A stretch of DNA of 64,000 nt from Megalonaias nervosa (GCA_016617855.1 JAECUM010001132.1:62001-126000), one strand, 5' to 3'. Counted from the stretch's first letter, positions 12,007 through 25,557 are shown. Numbers and translations are program-made. Notes: generated from the letters alone by a model not told the origin.

Positions 12007-14217
12007 CTGTATCCTCTAACACCGTATTCTCATGAGAACTGTATTACTGTGGCAAATAGGATTTCCCGAATAATTTTGAACACACGCAGTCTATCGGTCG
12101 TTTACACATGTAAAGCTGTTGCCAAGAAGGAGGCAAATCTGTCATAGCACAATTTCCTCAAAAATGTAAATATTTTTGGTAATTCTACATTGAAAAACAA
12201 TGAACATCACATTTATGTAAAGTGCATGCAGTTCCATTGATCATCATAAGACATGCCAACTTTTATGGTAATGAGAGTGGGACTGTTCGTCATTTAAAGT
12301 GGGAGACGGGGTTTGTAAAGTAGGAGTTTAGGCATTGACCTGACCATTTTATCATTGGTTATATGAATAGAATTCTTGCAAACAAACAATGGGGGAGGTA
12401 TAATCGCATAAACTTTGTGCCAAATCTAGAATTTATAACTATATCTATATCATAACTGACAAAACTTCATTCATTCCATCATTCATTGCAACATCGTTTT
12501 TCTCAAAAAACTGCGACCACAGTAGTTAAGTTTTATTTTCCGGAAGCTGGAATATTATGTTATATGACGGGATGATGGAGATATTCGGGATACATGCAGT
12601 ATGTAAAGAAATGCCTGTTCGTAAACAGTTGGCATACAAATTTACAAGACGAATCCTGTTCTAAAAAATAAAAAGTTCCGGAATTTGCCGAATATCCACA
12701 AGATCCCATCCCCGCATAGAAAACAATAGTCCAGCCATAACTCTGCAACAATGTGCACGTTGTTAAATTTTAGTTTTTATTCCAAACAACCCTTAATTTT
12801 TGTTAAAAAAACTCAGTTACCATGGAAGATGAAAAGAATGACAGAAAGATTGTAAGGTATATATCTGAAGAAAAAAAAATGCACTACTTTAACCAGAGAC
12901 ACGTGTCATGTATGTATTAACCTACAGTATTTCAGGACGTTTATGCCAATATATTTTTAGAACTTATCTAGTCTGTCCCTATTTAAATCATTAAGAAAAT
13001 CAAGACAAATTGTAAACAGGAAATAAAACAATCAACAACAGTAACAAAAACAATAACCCTATTTGACCAGTGTATCTTCCGTCTTATATGGCATAACATT
13101 TGATAAAAGGTAACTTTTCACTGAAATCATATGAAATTATTGTTTTTAGCTTCAAAACTAGCTCAAAAGACAAATGCAAGTTATGCACAATACAAAACTG
13201 TACTGTATAATAATTTGTGTAACGTTAGGTTATACGCGCAGATTTCATGCTACAGTGCGATAATTGCGTGTATTGGTAAATAGCGATGAATCTAATTTCT
13301 ATTCTAGACCAACAAGTATGTCTCCCCTTTTTTCTTTTTCTTTTTTTTTTTTTTTCCTTCTTTTTTCTGGCATTACTGGTAAAGCGGAGATCTACTTGCT
13401 GGTCTAATTTCTATTCGACATCATTCGCAAAAACACCCCACCCACAATATAAATTAAAAGTTATCATATGGTAAATATAACAGCATCTATGACTTCCTTT
13501 TAAAATCAATTATATGTCTAGTTCTATTTCTTTATTAAGCAATCACCAGTAGACCCTACGTAATTTTTAAATTGGAGAAAAATTACAATAATCCTTAACT
13601 GTTATTGCTATTTATGCTGTACAAAATGGCACCGCTAGTAAAAAATAGTATATAACAATGTTTAACTTAACAAGTCAGAAGGTGAAATCCAAAATACTAT
13701 TGTCCAAAAATGAGTTTTATGCTCTAAGACCACGTGCTCGATAAATCACGCCCTTCTTTAGCTGAATTTTAGGGAGGGGTGGTGCAAAAAAATGTAATCA
13801 GATGGGGTTTCCATTATTACAACAAAACTACAAATTACATTTACCCATATTAAGTAACAAATGCACGCGCATCGCGAGACGTACGAACAGAGTTAATGTT
13901 ACCAGATGCCCTGATCTACTGCCTGTGGCGAAGATTGCGAGTCAGCTTACGTCAAACGAACAAACCTACATTCAGTATGAATGTAGAAACACGGCGTGCT
14001 TCTCAGTGTAGTCCGAAAGAGTCCCTCATTAGTAATCAATTTAATTAAGATAAATCTAAAAGTTGTAAATTTCTGAACTTAAGAAATCAATTTCAACTTT
14101 TAAGCAGAAACATATATTTTCGTTTCAACTCTAAAGATCATATATTTAGAAGTAGCGATAAATACGTGTGTGTTTAATTATTTTGTTACACGGTATTGTT
14201 TAAAGGGACTAGATATG
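12007..14217. other. unassigned CpG-retaining region
   Basis: Two kilobases with CpG sites at a frequency well above the rest of the window (for example 12540-12730, 13200-13290 and 13855-14010). Includes a T tract at 13328-13365. No open frame with recognisable motifs. It could be an unmethylated regulatory region or a non-coding first exon of an unseen gene, but no direct evidence is visible. Confidence 0.35.
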
Positions 14218-14238
14218 ACACATACATACATACATACA

Positions 14239-14269
<31 letters not shown>
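14218..14269. repeat. (CATA)n microsatellite
   Basis: About 12 uninterrupted CATA units. Confidence 0.97.
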
Positions 14270-14802
14270 TCACGCGCCAGCGATTGCCCGGTAATAATTA
14301 TTTTGTGTTGCGTTGTTGGTTGAACCAGCTTGTATCATAAGAAAACTGGACACAATTAATGTAGAGTATTTCTCAATTAACAATCACATGTTTTTATCTT
14401 TTCACTGAATACAATAAAATAAAGAAAATAATATAGCAATAATATCTGATTTATCTTTACTTAAAGGCAGCGCGTGTTGCTGGTGCCCACTGAGCCAAGT
14501 ATGTACCCCCCCCCCCATTCTCTCATGAACGATATTATCTGCAGGGCTGTACTGCACACCAACCAAACCTGGCGGGGCCAATATAAAGAAAGAAAGAAGA
14601 AAGCTATCATAACAGATAGAGAGATAAACAAGCATGCAGAGGAATAAAATATATAGCAACTCAGAACTACATACGTGTTTGTAAATCACGTATGCTTCCA
14701 TTGCATGGTTTTGACAAAAGAGGCCAAGCCCCGGTATATAACACATAAGCATTTGCAAAATTCATGCTGTCAACTTTTAAAACGGCATAAGTGATCCAGA
14801 GC
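14270..14802. other. unassigned
   Basis: Includes a C run at 14506-14516. A 118-codon minus-strand frame (14402-14758) has no motif and crosses this run. Confidence 0.35.
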
Positions 14803-15032
14803 CAATACTGTCTACAGCTACTAGACAGTCAAGATCAGCCAATAACGTCTACATCGACTAGACAGTCAAGATCAGCCGATACCATCTACATCGACTAGAC
14901 AGTCAAGATCATCCAAAAGTATCAACATCGACTAGACAGTCAAGATCAGCCAATACCATCTACATCGACTAGACAGTCAAGATCATTCAATATTATCAAC
15001 ATCGACTAGACAGAATCAAGATCAGCCAGTAC
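14803..15032. repeat. 37-bp minisatellite, left part
   Basis: Units with 'agtcaagatcagccaatacc' and 'atctacatcgactagac'. The array is cut by the solo LTR at 15033 and continues at 15975. Confidence 0.95.
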
Positions 15033-15974
15033 TGTTACGTATATGTAATTAAATTACTTGTGTGTTAGTTTTAAATTTTTTATTTTATTTTTATTTTCAT
15101 TACATGTTATGATAACTTTATTCACTGGATTTGACTTTTTTTCGGAAAATTTAGTTTTCTGTTTTGACCTGATAAACACGCAGTCTATTGCTACATTGTA
15201 TTTTTAGCTGACCTAGTTCCTGATCTTGGTTCTGAATTCGTAAACACTGAGTGAAAATCATTGGTCGTAATCAAGGTCATTCTTGACTTTCGTCAGCTCA
15301 GTTGTAAACAAATTTAAAAAAAAAAATCATTTCCAGTGTGGGAATCATTGATTCTTAGCTAAGGTGTACTAGCCTACGTGCTAATTGACATTATTTTACT
15401 GCATTGTTCTAGCTAAGTGACCACGTGACTCCACCATGTGATCTAAAATTGAGGGTTAAAATAGATGTTTTTAGTGTTGTCAGTCAGTCGTATTTTACAC
15501 CTTTAGAGCTCAAGGTGTTTTTTAATGTTGATGCCAGTTTGATTTAAAATTCTTCTATTTTTTGGATTTAATAATTTATATTCCCTGGAAAATGCCAGTG
15601 TTCATCAAAATTCTTGGACAAAGACATTTATTGGTAATTATTCGGAATTCTAAAGCCTGAATATTATTCTTGATTCATAAAATTCAACGAGGAACTGTTG
15701 ACACATCAGTACAATACTGCATTCATCTGACGTCATCTTCTTCCATCTTGGAACTTCATCGGGATTCGAACTTTGATTCATTTAGAACTTTTATGTGATA
15801 TGACTGATAATTTTAAATTCTAGGATTAGTTTTTGGATTAAATTCACAAACCGTAAGTCCTTTTTCATATTTTTACCTTGTTTGCTAGGGAAATAAATTA
15901 TTCTGTTAAAATTTACAAAGCTTGTTGGCTTCACTCTTTTCTTTGTTACTTTGTATGAGCCTAGTCACGTAACA
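15033..15974 (+). mobile_element. solo LTR, copy 1 (942 bp)
   Basis: Starts TGTTACGTATATGTAATT and ends CACGTAACA, with an AATAAA in 'gggaaataaattattctg' near the 3' end, as in the other copies. Flanked by a perfect 4-bp target duplication GTAC (15029-15032 and 15975-15978). It is inserted within the 37-bp minisatellite. No internal region or second LTR is adjacent, so it is a solo LTR left by recombination. Confidence 0.93.
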
Positions 15975-16128
15975 GTACCAACCACATCGACTAGACAGAT
16001 ACAAGATCAGCCAATACCATCTATATCGACTAGGCAGTCAAAATCAGCTAATACCATCTACATCGACTACACACAGTCAAGATCAGCCAATTCCATCTAC
16101 ATTGATTAGACAGAGTCAATCAAGATTA
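15975..16128. repeat. 37-bp minisatellite, right part
   Basis: Continuation of the array at 14803-15032 after the LTR insertion. Confidence 0.94.
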
Positions 16129-18102
16129 GTCAAGAAGGAGTGTCGTTCGGTAAGTCCTGTAAATTATTTTTACTTTCCAGTACCCAAAAAGTGATTTTAA
16201 GAAAATTTAGAATGTTTACTGTTTAAACTTAAACAGTCCAAGTCTCAAAAGTTGTTGTGTCTTTGCACGTACTGTTAATATATTTGCCACAAAGAATCTT
16301 TTGCAAATGAAAAGAAAGAAATGTAGTCACTACCACGCACACGACACGGCATCCAAAACGTTACTCAACTGAAAATTTCGGACAGCTTCAAAAACATAGG
16401 CAGTGTCATCTCAAACGATGCCATGCCTCAATCCATCGAGCACAACACAGACTCGAACCTGTTGGCGTGCCATAAACTGCAAAGCATAAGTTGACCTTGA
16501 AAATGAATGCAAGAAGCAGATGGAGTAGGCCCGGAGCAGTGCGACAGGTCAGCATCCGTCCCTGTAACTACAGCCGACTTGAAATGTCCCATCTATCATC
16601 GATTATGTAAGTCAAAACTGGTACTGCAGAGGTATCGCCGTTCCCACATATGATTGCACAGAGCCCGACACAGATATCTACTAAACTAACACCCACACTA
16701 TACCATCAACACGGCATTTGGAGTGATCATCACACAGTGTTATACTAAATAACACTCAGTTATCGACCATCTAATAAGTCGTTTGTAGTGACAATTACCT
16801 AGTTATGTACCACCCACCACTACTTTCATGCCATCCAACACCCACAATTTAGCATCAACATTCCTTTTGGATTGACCAGCATACATATATTTACTATCCA
16901 GCATTTTTGTCTACTATCCAACACTCAAACTATAACACCAACACGCTGCTGGAACCACCAGTATCCAACATTTATTATCCAATACACTGTTAAAGCGACC
17001 AACATCCAGTTATCTGCTATCCAACACCAATACATTTACTATCCAATGAAATGAAGTGGGAAATTACTCAAACTGTACTTTCAAAGACACAAATATACTA
17101 TCACACGAGAGGTTAGGATCTAAAAGAAGTGAAATGAAGTCACACAAACACATACAAATGCTATCACTCATAACCAATGATAGGAGAACTTACACACTAT
17201 ACCCACAAACATATATACTATCAAACAAGAAGGAAATGGTGGTTAAGAAATTTGTCGGTTTTTCATACGTGCTATCATCAAGGCTGTTGACAGTTTTGTT
17301 TTAGGACAAATTTTAAAGCTTGCACTTACTCTGAATTTGTTTTCAAAGTCAAAATTTGGGGAGATTTTTATATTTCTATTTTCAATTTTCATTTTAAAAA
17401 TTTGTTCCTAAAATGTAATTGTTAATCTTTTAATTAATAACTTTAATTTTCAGTTTTAGTTTTCCATTTTCATTTGCACAGAAGTTCAACTTTGATATTT
17501 GGACAGTTTATAAAGTAGAAAGCGGCCAATAACCACAATGTCTGAATATTCATTAACTGATCGACTTAAGGATATTTCACCAAATGTACCATTGTTCCCA
17601 TTTTAATCCAACTCAAATTGGATTAATTAAGAAGTCATATTAATGCAGCAGGAATATGCCATGGATTCTAATTGAATGAAAACAAATTCTTCCTGCTAGT
17701 GACATGCATTAACTGGGCGAAATTTGGATTAACAGGCTTTTCATTAAGAAGACGAGACTGTTCTGATGCTAAGACAGCATTGACAATGGCTAGGATAAGT
17801 CATACAATAGCAAATTTCACTTTGATTTCTCAAAAATCATGCAGAAAAATCCACTGAATGCGCAAAGATCATACATAAAATATGCAAAACCTACTTTAAT
17901 TTCATTAGTGAATCCCTCCTATTATTAGAAAATTTGCTCTAGTTGTCACAAGGATAAGGCAGTTTCCTTAAAATTGTCAGTTCTAGAATGTACCCTAGCA
18001 CTGAAATTTGAAAGATTAGAACTATCTGCATAGGACATTGCAAATTACTGCAATGTGAAAATTTTGTTATTTAGTGTGGACCAGTATAGCCAAAGTAAAA
18101 AT
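16129..18102. other. unassigned; degenerate repeats inside
   Basis: 16300-16700 is CpG-retaining. 16685-17045 has loosely repeated 'ctatccaacac' and 'accatcaacac' phrases that suggest an old tandem array. No gene recognised; open frames at 16872-17304 arise from these phrases. Confidence 0.35.
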
Positions 18103-19043
18103 TATTATGAAACTATGGTCTTAAAATAAAGTAATAGAAAAAAGCAAGAACCGACAAAGTTTTGTACAAAGTCAACAAATAACTTATTTCCCTAGAATAC
18201 AAAGTGAAAATTATAAAAAGGAACTTAAGGTATTGCAAAATAAATCCCAAATAATTCTAGAGTTTCAAACAAGTCCTAATGATTAAAGTTCTGAACAAAC
18301 TTTAGTGGTATTCTAAATTAAATCCATTGCTGGAAGTGTTGATGTGCCTGTAGTGGCCTGTGTCATAGTGAAATGCCAACATTCTTTCTTTAATCACAAT
18401 AGTACAATCCAAGAATATATCCTTATTTGAAATTTCACTATAAATCCAAGTCTATTTCCAAGAATGATATTTCTGAGCACTTTGTATTTCCAATGAATAA
18501 CATGAATCAAATAATTATAATCTATAAATTTCAGCCCTAATGAAACACTGGACACAACAATAATACAACTGATTCTGCTCACATCTTACAGCATGAATAA
18601 ATAATTTTTCCAGCAACAAGATTTTATACTCCTCTATTTAACCTAGGCCACAATTAGCAGTTTCTAAAAGAAAAACTAATACCTAATGGAAAATTTCATT
18701 CTAGAAGGCTACAAATGTTTACAAGATAAAATCTTAGTTATATTTAGAAGGTCTGCCACTAAAATTTTAATAAGAACATAGAAAACACAATGTCTTAACT
18801 CAGACTAAGATAAATATGTTTATTTCTATCAATAATGATCCTAATATTAAATCCATACTCATAGAGAAAATATCAGCTATGTGTTAGTTGTTTACAGAAT
18901 GAAAAAATCAATTATTAAGGTTAGGTAGAAAATGAACTTGATTTTGGATTAAGTCAGCTACAAAATATAACTTTTATAACCCACAGCAATTAATGAAATA
19001 AAAAAACTAACAAACAAACAAAGTAAATTAAATATACATAACA
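18103..19043 (-). mobile_element. LTR copy 2: 3' LTR of the gypsy element
   Basis: A minus-strand LTR of the same family: it begins TGTTATGTATATTTAATT at 19043 and ends near 18103. Immediately upstream (19052-19044) is the polypurine tract GAGGGGAGG, the usual primer site for plus-strand DNA synthesis, which fixes the LTR start and shows that this is a 3' LTR. Confidence 0.9.
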
Positions 19044-19194
19044 CCTCCCCTCATAAAGAAAAAGAAAGATTCATGAAATAAAGCTTTCTTTTATATATTA
19101 GTCAAATGTACATGAAATTTAGCATAAGATGAAACACTATATGAATGACACAAAAGTATACAAGAAACAATATACTATTTCTATGCATGTGAAA

Positions 19195-19530
19195 ATGCAT
19201 CTGCTAATAGATTGTCTTTGCCCTTGATGTCAATATTGTATTCCTGCAACATCAAACTCTACCTTAATAATCTCTGGGATTTTTATAATATTGCCAATGA
19301 AAGTAAGGGGGTTGTGATCACTAAATATATTTAATTGTAGAAGGAGATGAACTAATATACACTTCAAAGTGTTGCAAAGTCAATATTAAAGCCAAAAATT
19401 CCTTCTCAATTGTAGAATAATTTCTCTGATACTATTTAATTTTGTTAGAAAAATAGAACACTGGATGATCTACAGCATTATTATCTTACTGAATCAATAC
19501 TGCACGAACCCCAACATCACTTGCATCAAC
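19195..19530 (-). pseudogene. gypsy RNase H remnant
   Basis: Minus-strand translation shows VDASDVGVRAVLIQ, then HPVFYFS, YQRNYSTIEKEFLAL and LQHFEVY, the order of motifs in Ty3/gypsy RNase H, where the VDAS aspartate and STIEKE glutamate are catalytic. Stops occur between the blocks. The 3' end decays toward the polypurine tract. Confidence 0.8.
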
Positions 19531-20510
19531 AGACATTTAAATGACTGAAATTTAGAACTGAAAGAATTGGTGCATACTTAAGTATGGCCTTTAACTTATC
19601 AAAAGCCTCCTGACATTTTTCAGACCAATGAAACTTGGTTTTCTTACTCAATAATTTTGTCCGAGGTCCAGCAATTATGGAAAAATTGGAGCAAAATTTC
19701 AGATAGTATCCAGCCATACCCAAAAATTGCATAAGCTGCTTTTTGCTGAAGACACAGGGAATTCAGAGAATGCCTTGACGTTTGCATCTATAAGCTTAAT
19801 TTGTCCATGACCCACGATATGAACTAGAAATGTAACATAAGCATGGCAAAACTCACTTTTGGATAAATCAATTGTCAAATTTGCTTCAGTAAGTCTATCA
19901 AAGAATTTCCCAATTGTCTCTAAGTGATCTTTCCAGGTGTCATTGTAGAAGATTACATCATCAATGTAAGCATCACAATTATCTAGACCAGCTGTAATCA
20001 TGTTCATTAAATGTTGAAAAGTACAAGGTGAACCTTTCATCCCAAATTGCATCACTTTATATTGATAAAGTCCATCTGGAGTCACAAATGCCATAATTTC
20101 CTTTGCTCTTTCCATCAGTGGAGTTTGCCAGAATCCTTTCAAAAGGTCAAATATGGTGACATATTTTACATTCTCACTTATATCAATACAGTCATCAATT
20201 CTTGGCAATGGCAATGAATCTGTTTGGGTAACACTATTCACTTTTATGTAGTCAGTACACATGCAGAAAGTATTGTCTGGTTTTGTTAAGTATACATGGT
20301 GAACTCCAGTCACTTTTACTTGGTTCCATGAAATCCTGCTCCAGCAAATACTGAATTTCTTTTTTCAAACACTCCTGTTTAAGAGGGGGTTGATCCTGTA
20401 TGGATTTTGTTTCATGGGTGTGGAATCTATAATTTCAACATCATAGTAGATTTTATTTGTTCATGTTGGAACATTTGGAAACAAGTGCTCATATTCAAGT
20501 AATAGCTGTT
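19526..20510 (-). pseudogene. gypsy reverse transcriptase remnant
   Basis: Two overlapping open frames (19699-20313 and 19526-19732) plus decayed 5' sequence encode a Ty3/gypsy reverse transcriptase. Visible motifs are DSTPMKQNPYRINP upstream, TDYIKVNSVTQTDSLPLPR, FDLLKGFWQTPL, FVTPDGLYQYKVMQFGMKGS, the catalytic AYIDDVIFY box, and FLGMAGYYLKFCSNFS in the connection region. A frameshift lies near 19.72 kb and others near 20.33 kb. The element is inactive. Confidence 0.92.
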
Positions 20511-20699
20511 GTAATTAATTCTTTTCTTGTTGCTGCACATGGGAAAGTTTCTGGTCCAGATTAGTCATAATTTATGAAATCTGATGATTGGTTACACCAA
20601 AGTCATTACAGTCCAATTGCATTCCATTGCTTAAGTCCTCACTGTGTGGGACAGGTACAACTAAACTGACTGCATAATTAACCTGGCTATTTCTATCAA

Positions 20700-21180
20700 C
20701 ATACTCCTTTAACATATTTATACGGCAAAGTTGTTTTTATTTTTGCCTCCCAGGAGTATTAATGATATAATTTAAATCACTTTCTTTTCAACTGTGGCAG
20801 AACCATAGTACTTAGCCTGAAAAGGATTTTGAGGTATGAGCAAGAGAGCCAGAATTCTATCAACAGGATGAAAGCACCTTTCCTTGGTATTTTTGTCATA
20901 CCTTAATTACATTTTTTACCTAGAAGGGTGCAGATTGGTTCATGCAGCTTCACAGGCCTTTGACAGCTTATATTTAACATTAGAAATGAGGTCGAGAAGA
21001 TTTTCATTTGAAAGAAGTTTCTCTTTTAACAACTTAAGTGGTCCATGAACAGTACCTCCAAAAACTATATTCTTTCATTGCAATCCTCCGAGTAGTATAG
21101 GAAGAATAGCAATAACACACTTGTGCCAATGGATGGATGAACAATGGACAACAGAGCATTTTATGTGTCTATGACCAGCA
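20700..21180 (-). pseudogene. gypsy integrase C-terminal remnant, upstream of RT
   Basis: Minus-strand reading with several stops: VHGPLKLLKEKLLSNE, NLLDLISNVKYKLSKACE, LRYDKNTKERCFHPVDRI, QAKYYGSATVEKKV. These match the end of the integrase core and the GPY/F region of gypsy integrases. The position 5' of reverse transcriptase is the diagnostic oddity. Confidence 0.75.
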
Positions 21181-23787
21181 GAGCTAAAAATCAGTAATTA
21201 TGACACTAACTATTATCATAAACATGAAAATATGGACTATTCTGGTATACTGAATAGAGCATCCAAATCAACCTGTGTAGTATCTAATTATTATGTGCTT
21301 GTCAATAGAAAAATGGATTTTACACAAGTGGTCATTTCGTAACATGTTTATCATACAAAATCAGTCATTAATTTTCACAAATGTTTGGGGAACCCTAGGG
21401 GGAGTTTCAAAAGCATTCAATAAGTTTCATAAATTGCATGTGAAATTTACCTGAAATGTTCATTTTATTACATAAACATCCTTTTATAAAAGTTATTCTG
21501 AATAACTAAATTTCAGTGTGATGACTCTGATGTAAGACTGATACATTTTACAAAAATTTTGATTTGACATTATATGCAAATCAGTGATATTACAAACAGG
21601 AAATGGCTGTGTAAAATTACAAACATGAAATGGCTGTGTAAAATTCCATAATAATGACATCATATGAGAGAGTTTCATCTGAAAAAGATATAACAAGTTA
21701 ATAATCTCATGTTTCATTTATGCCCCTCATAAAAAGCTCTAAATTTGTACTATGTTTCATATAACAAAACTATACTTGGATAAGACACGTACTGCTGTAA
21801 AATAAGTGTACTCTATCAAAAATACATTTTGTCATGGGTGTCATTTAAACAGGTTTTCCACATAGGAGTGGTTATACAAAACATCCAAATATACCTTGCA
21901 TACATGTAACATACAATGATATGTTCTTTAGGTATCATATATTCCAGGAAAATATCAGAAAAGTGGATAAGTTGCAGTTGGTGGTTAAGAGTTTCTTTGC
22001 ATACCATAATATAGAGATTGGTGTGCAATTTTTAAGATGCTCTTGAATACTACTGATGCATATAAACTCTTGTAAAAGTTCTTTTCTTCTTTCAAACTCT
22101 AAATTGTTTCAACTGAACGATAAAATTCATTATAAGAGATAATTACCTAAATTGCTAATATTGTTGTTAGATAATGCATAAAAGAACAACTATACATGAT
22201 TTTATGAAACAGTAATTATAATAAATTTTGCAGATGTTTATCTCTTGCAATATATTTGTTTTTCTGGTACATTCATACAACACTGTCACAGACAGAAGTA
22301 GACTTCAGTGAAGTGCATCAACACAATGATGTAAGGCATGAACTTTCCGAGAAGGGGTCATCTGGTTGAAAGCATGCTGCATACTTTGGTAAAATGACGA
22401 ATGTGTGAAAACGAATGAGAAGTATCATCAGGAAAGGATCATATTTCTGAATACATGAAAATGTTTAAGCACATAAAAACTGAGCAGTCCAGGATATAAT
22501 TTGACAAGGAAATCTCTGACAAACAAAGCAACTTTGTCACACAGGATGTGCCCACTTTAAAAACCGATGGTCCATAATCGGCATTCTATGTATCATGCTA
22601 TTGCTCAGTTTTCATAATTCCTAATATGATAAATGGGCAATCTAAATTTATTTTTATTGAGACTATAAAACAAATGTGCATTTGAAATGTCTTTTGAGTT
22701 GCTTGTATGGGCCCACCAATCAGAACATCATCAGTCTTTTCCATAATGTCAAGAGAAGCCTTGGATGTAATTTGTCACCATTGAGATTAGTAGCATGAAT
22801 TTTGTTCATTTTAGTAGAGAACAATTTTTGTCCTGGCAGGGAAATTTTATAGTAAATATAGCAGAGAATATATATTACATTGAAGAATTACCATTGTATA
22901 TATAATGGAGAGAAAATTATCAGATTGATGCTCATAATGTGTTGAAAGAATTTAAGGAGATCACTACTAATGGCATCTTTTTACTAAAGGAATAAAAATA
23001 TGTGAGAAAAGTTTCAATCACTGTTTCATTTGAATGCATCATACAGATTTATCAAGAGGCTCAAAAAATATTATATACATTTTTAAGCACATATCCAGAA
23101 CATAATGATAAATTAATTAAGTCAGGAATTATTTTAGAACAGCAATGATTTAGGCTCGGTCAAACTTGTGGCAGATACTATTGTTACTATTAGCAGACTT
23201 CATAAGTTTTTGTATAAAATACCATTGGAGGCTTATAATGATGTAAAATGGCAACAACTGGAAAAATTCAGTGTCATTGGGATGCAACAACTGTAAAGGT
23301 GTATACATGGGAAAATATGCAGCAGAACAAACCATTATGAATACTGTAAATCATATTTGCTGTGTATCGTACTGGTACAGGTGCTCGACTACATCTTAAA
23401 TATGGCATTGGAGTCAAATCACATAATTAACTTTGCCGACCACATGGATCTGTTTTACATGCCATCAAGGATCTGCTGAACCTGTGATTTTACAATTCCA
23501 CTGTTGAGGAAACAGACACAGAAATAAGTGAAATAATAGCTAGGATTGAAGTGATTGCAGTTTCTGATCTTTGTAGGGGACAAAAATTAAAAGAAGTTAT
23601 TGATGACTTTTCAATTAGATAAAGCTGTTCCCTTACATAAGCAAAACAAATGTGCATCAGCTAAAACAAATTGCACAACAAGAATGGCAAGCTGTACAAG
23701 AAAAGTTGACATACTGTAAATTAGGCCCATAGTTGCAATGTAACAACTTGTCCCAGATAATCCATCACCAGTTATAATGGTACATCA
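21181..23787. other. unassigned
   Basis: 2.6 kb AT-rich sequence without a recognisable gene, array or element. It could contain the unrecognised gag/protease part of the adjacent gypsy copy, but no motif supports this. Confidence 0.4.
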
Positions 23788-25557
23788 CTGTTAATAAGTG
23801 ATAAAGACTATAATTTCAATCTGTGAAGATCAATATAATGTCAGTCAATGATAAAAACTATAATGTCAATCAATGATAAATACTATAACTTCAGTCAGTG
23901 ATAAGAACCATAATGTCAATAAGTGAAAATCACTATAATGTCAATCAGTGATAAAGACCAAAATGTCAATCAGTGATCAAGACCTTAATGTCAATCAGTG
24001 ATAAAGACTATAATATCTGTGATAAGGACTATAATTATGTCATTTTTTAAAAAAAATTACTATAATGTCAATCAATGATATCAAGTATAATGTCAAACAA
24101 TGATAAATACTTATAACATCAATGAGTGATTAGGACTATGTCAATAAGTGAAAATGACTATAATGTCAGTCAGTGATAAAGACTATAATGTCAATCAGTG
24201 ATAAAGATTATAAATGTCAATCTATGATAAAGACCTTAATGTCAATCAGTGATAAAGACTCTAATATCAGTGATAGACTATAATGTCAATCTGTGATAAA
24301 GATTATAAATGTCAGTGATAAAGACTACAATGTCAATCTGTGATAAACACTATAATGTCAATCAGTGTTAAAGACTATAATGTCAATCTGTGATAAAGAT
24401 TATAAATGTCAGTGATAAAGACTATAATGTCAGTCAGTGATAAAGACCATATCAGTGATAAAGACTATAATGTCAATCAGTGATAAAGATTACAAATGTC
24501 AGTGATAAAGACTATAATGTCAATCAGTGATAAAGATTATAATATCAGTGATGAAGCCTATAATGTCAATCAGTGACAAAGACTAAAATGTCAATCAGTG
24601 ATAAAGACTATAATATCAGTGATAAAGTCTATAATGGCAATCAGTGATAAAGACTATAATATCAGTGACAAAGAATACAATGTCAATTAGTGATAAAGAC
24701 TAAAATATTAGTGATAAAGACTATAATGTCAACCAGTGATAAAGACTATAATGTCAATCAGTGATAAAGACTATAATATCAGTGATAAAGACTATAATGT
24801 CAACCAGTGATAAAGACTATAATGTCAATCAGTGATAAAGACTATAATATCAGTGATAAAGACTATAATATCAGTGATAAAGACTATAATGTCAACCAGT
24901 GATAAAGACTATAATGTCAGTGATAAAGATGATAATGTCATCAGTGATAAAGACTATAATGTCAATCAGTGATAAAGACTATAATATCAGTGATAAGCCT
25001 ATTTAATATCAATCAGTGATAAAGACTATAATATCAGTGATAAAGACCTTACTGTCAATCAGTGATAAAGACTATAATGTCAATCAGTGATAAAGACTAA
25101 AATGTCAATCAGTGATAAAGACTATAATGTCAATTAATGATAAAGACTATAATGTCAGAAATAAAGACTATAATGTCAATCAGTGATAAAGACTATAATG
25201 CCAATCAGTGACAAAGACTATAATGTCATTCAGTGAAAATTACTATGTTAATCAGTGAAAATCACAATAATGTCAATCAGTGATAAAGACGGTAACATAA
25301 GTTAGTGATAAAGCCTATAATGTAAATAGGCAATGAAAGTATAATGTAAGTCAATATAATACAAAGTCATTGATAAAGACTATAAATTTAATCAGTGATA
25401 AAGATTATAATGTCACTCATTGAAAAAGACAATAATATCAATATTGTAAGTCAATATTATATAAGCCAGAGACAAAGATTATTATGTTAATCATTGATAA
25501 AGACTATAGTGTAAGTTACTGAAAAAGACTATAATGTAAATTGGTAATAAAAGCTAT
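23788..25557. repeat. 25/21-bp minisatellite, about 70 copies
   Basis: Two unit types alternate: a longer one with 'tataatgtcaatcagtgata' plus 'aagac' (25 bp), and a shorter one with 'tataatatcagtgataaaga' plus 'c' (21 bp). The array is interrupted by the LTR at 25558 and resumes at 26435. Confidence 0.96.

Larger units (their letters stand above)
18103..21180 (-). mobile_element. Gmr1-like Ty3/gypsy element, decayed
   Basis: In the minus direction the order is: integrase C-terminal part (about 21180-20700), reverse transcriptase (about 20510-19530), RNase H (about 19530-19195), polypurine tract (19052-19044), LTR (19043-18103). This integrase-first order is that of the Gmr1-like branch of Ty3/gypsy, unlike the usual gypsy order. 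No integrase is found between RNase H and the LTR. Multiple stops and frameshifts are present, and no 5' LTR was found above 21.2 kb, so it is a 5'-truncated dead copy. Confidence 0.82.

Noticed and set aside
10651..12035. Four overlapping long open frames as a secreted repeat protein gene
   Set aside because: They follow directly from a stop-free 51-bp unit. There is no signal peptide or splice support, indels shift all frames, and three frames are equally open.
14402..14758. 118-codon minus-strand frame as a gene
   Set aside because: No motif, crosses a homopolymer run, and no splice sites of quality.
19043..19195. Deletion of integrase between RNase H and the LTR
   Set aside because: Integrase C-terminal motifs were found upstream of RT, so the natural Gmr1-like order explains its absence here without a deletion.
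23788..25557. CRISPR-like array
   Set aside because: Units are contiguous tandem repeats without unique spacers, and the genome is eukaryotic. The same applies to the other arrays.
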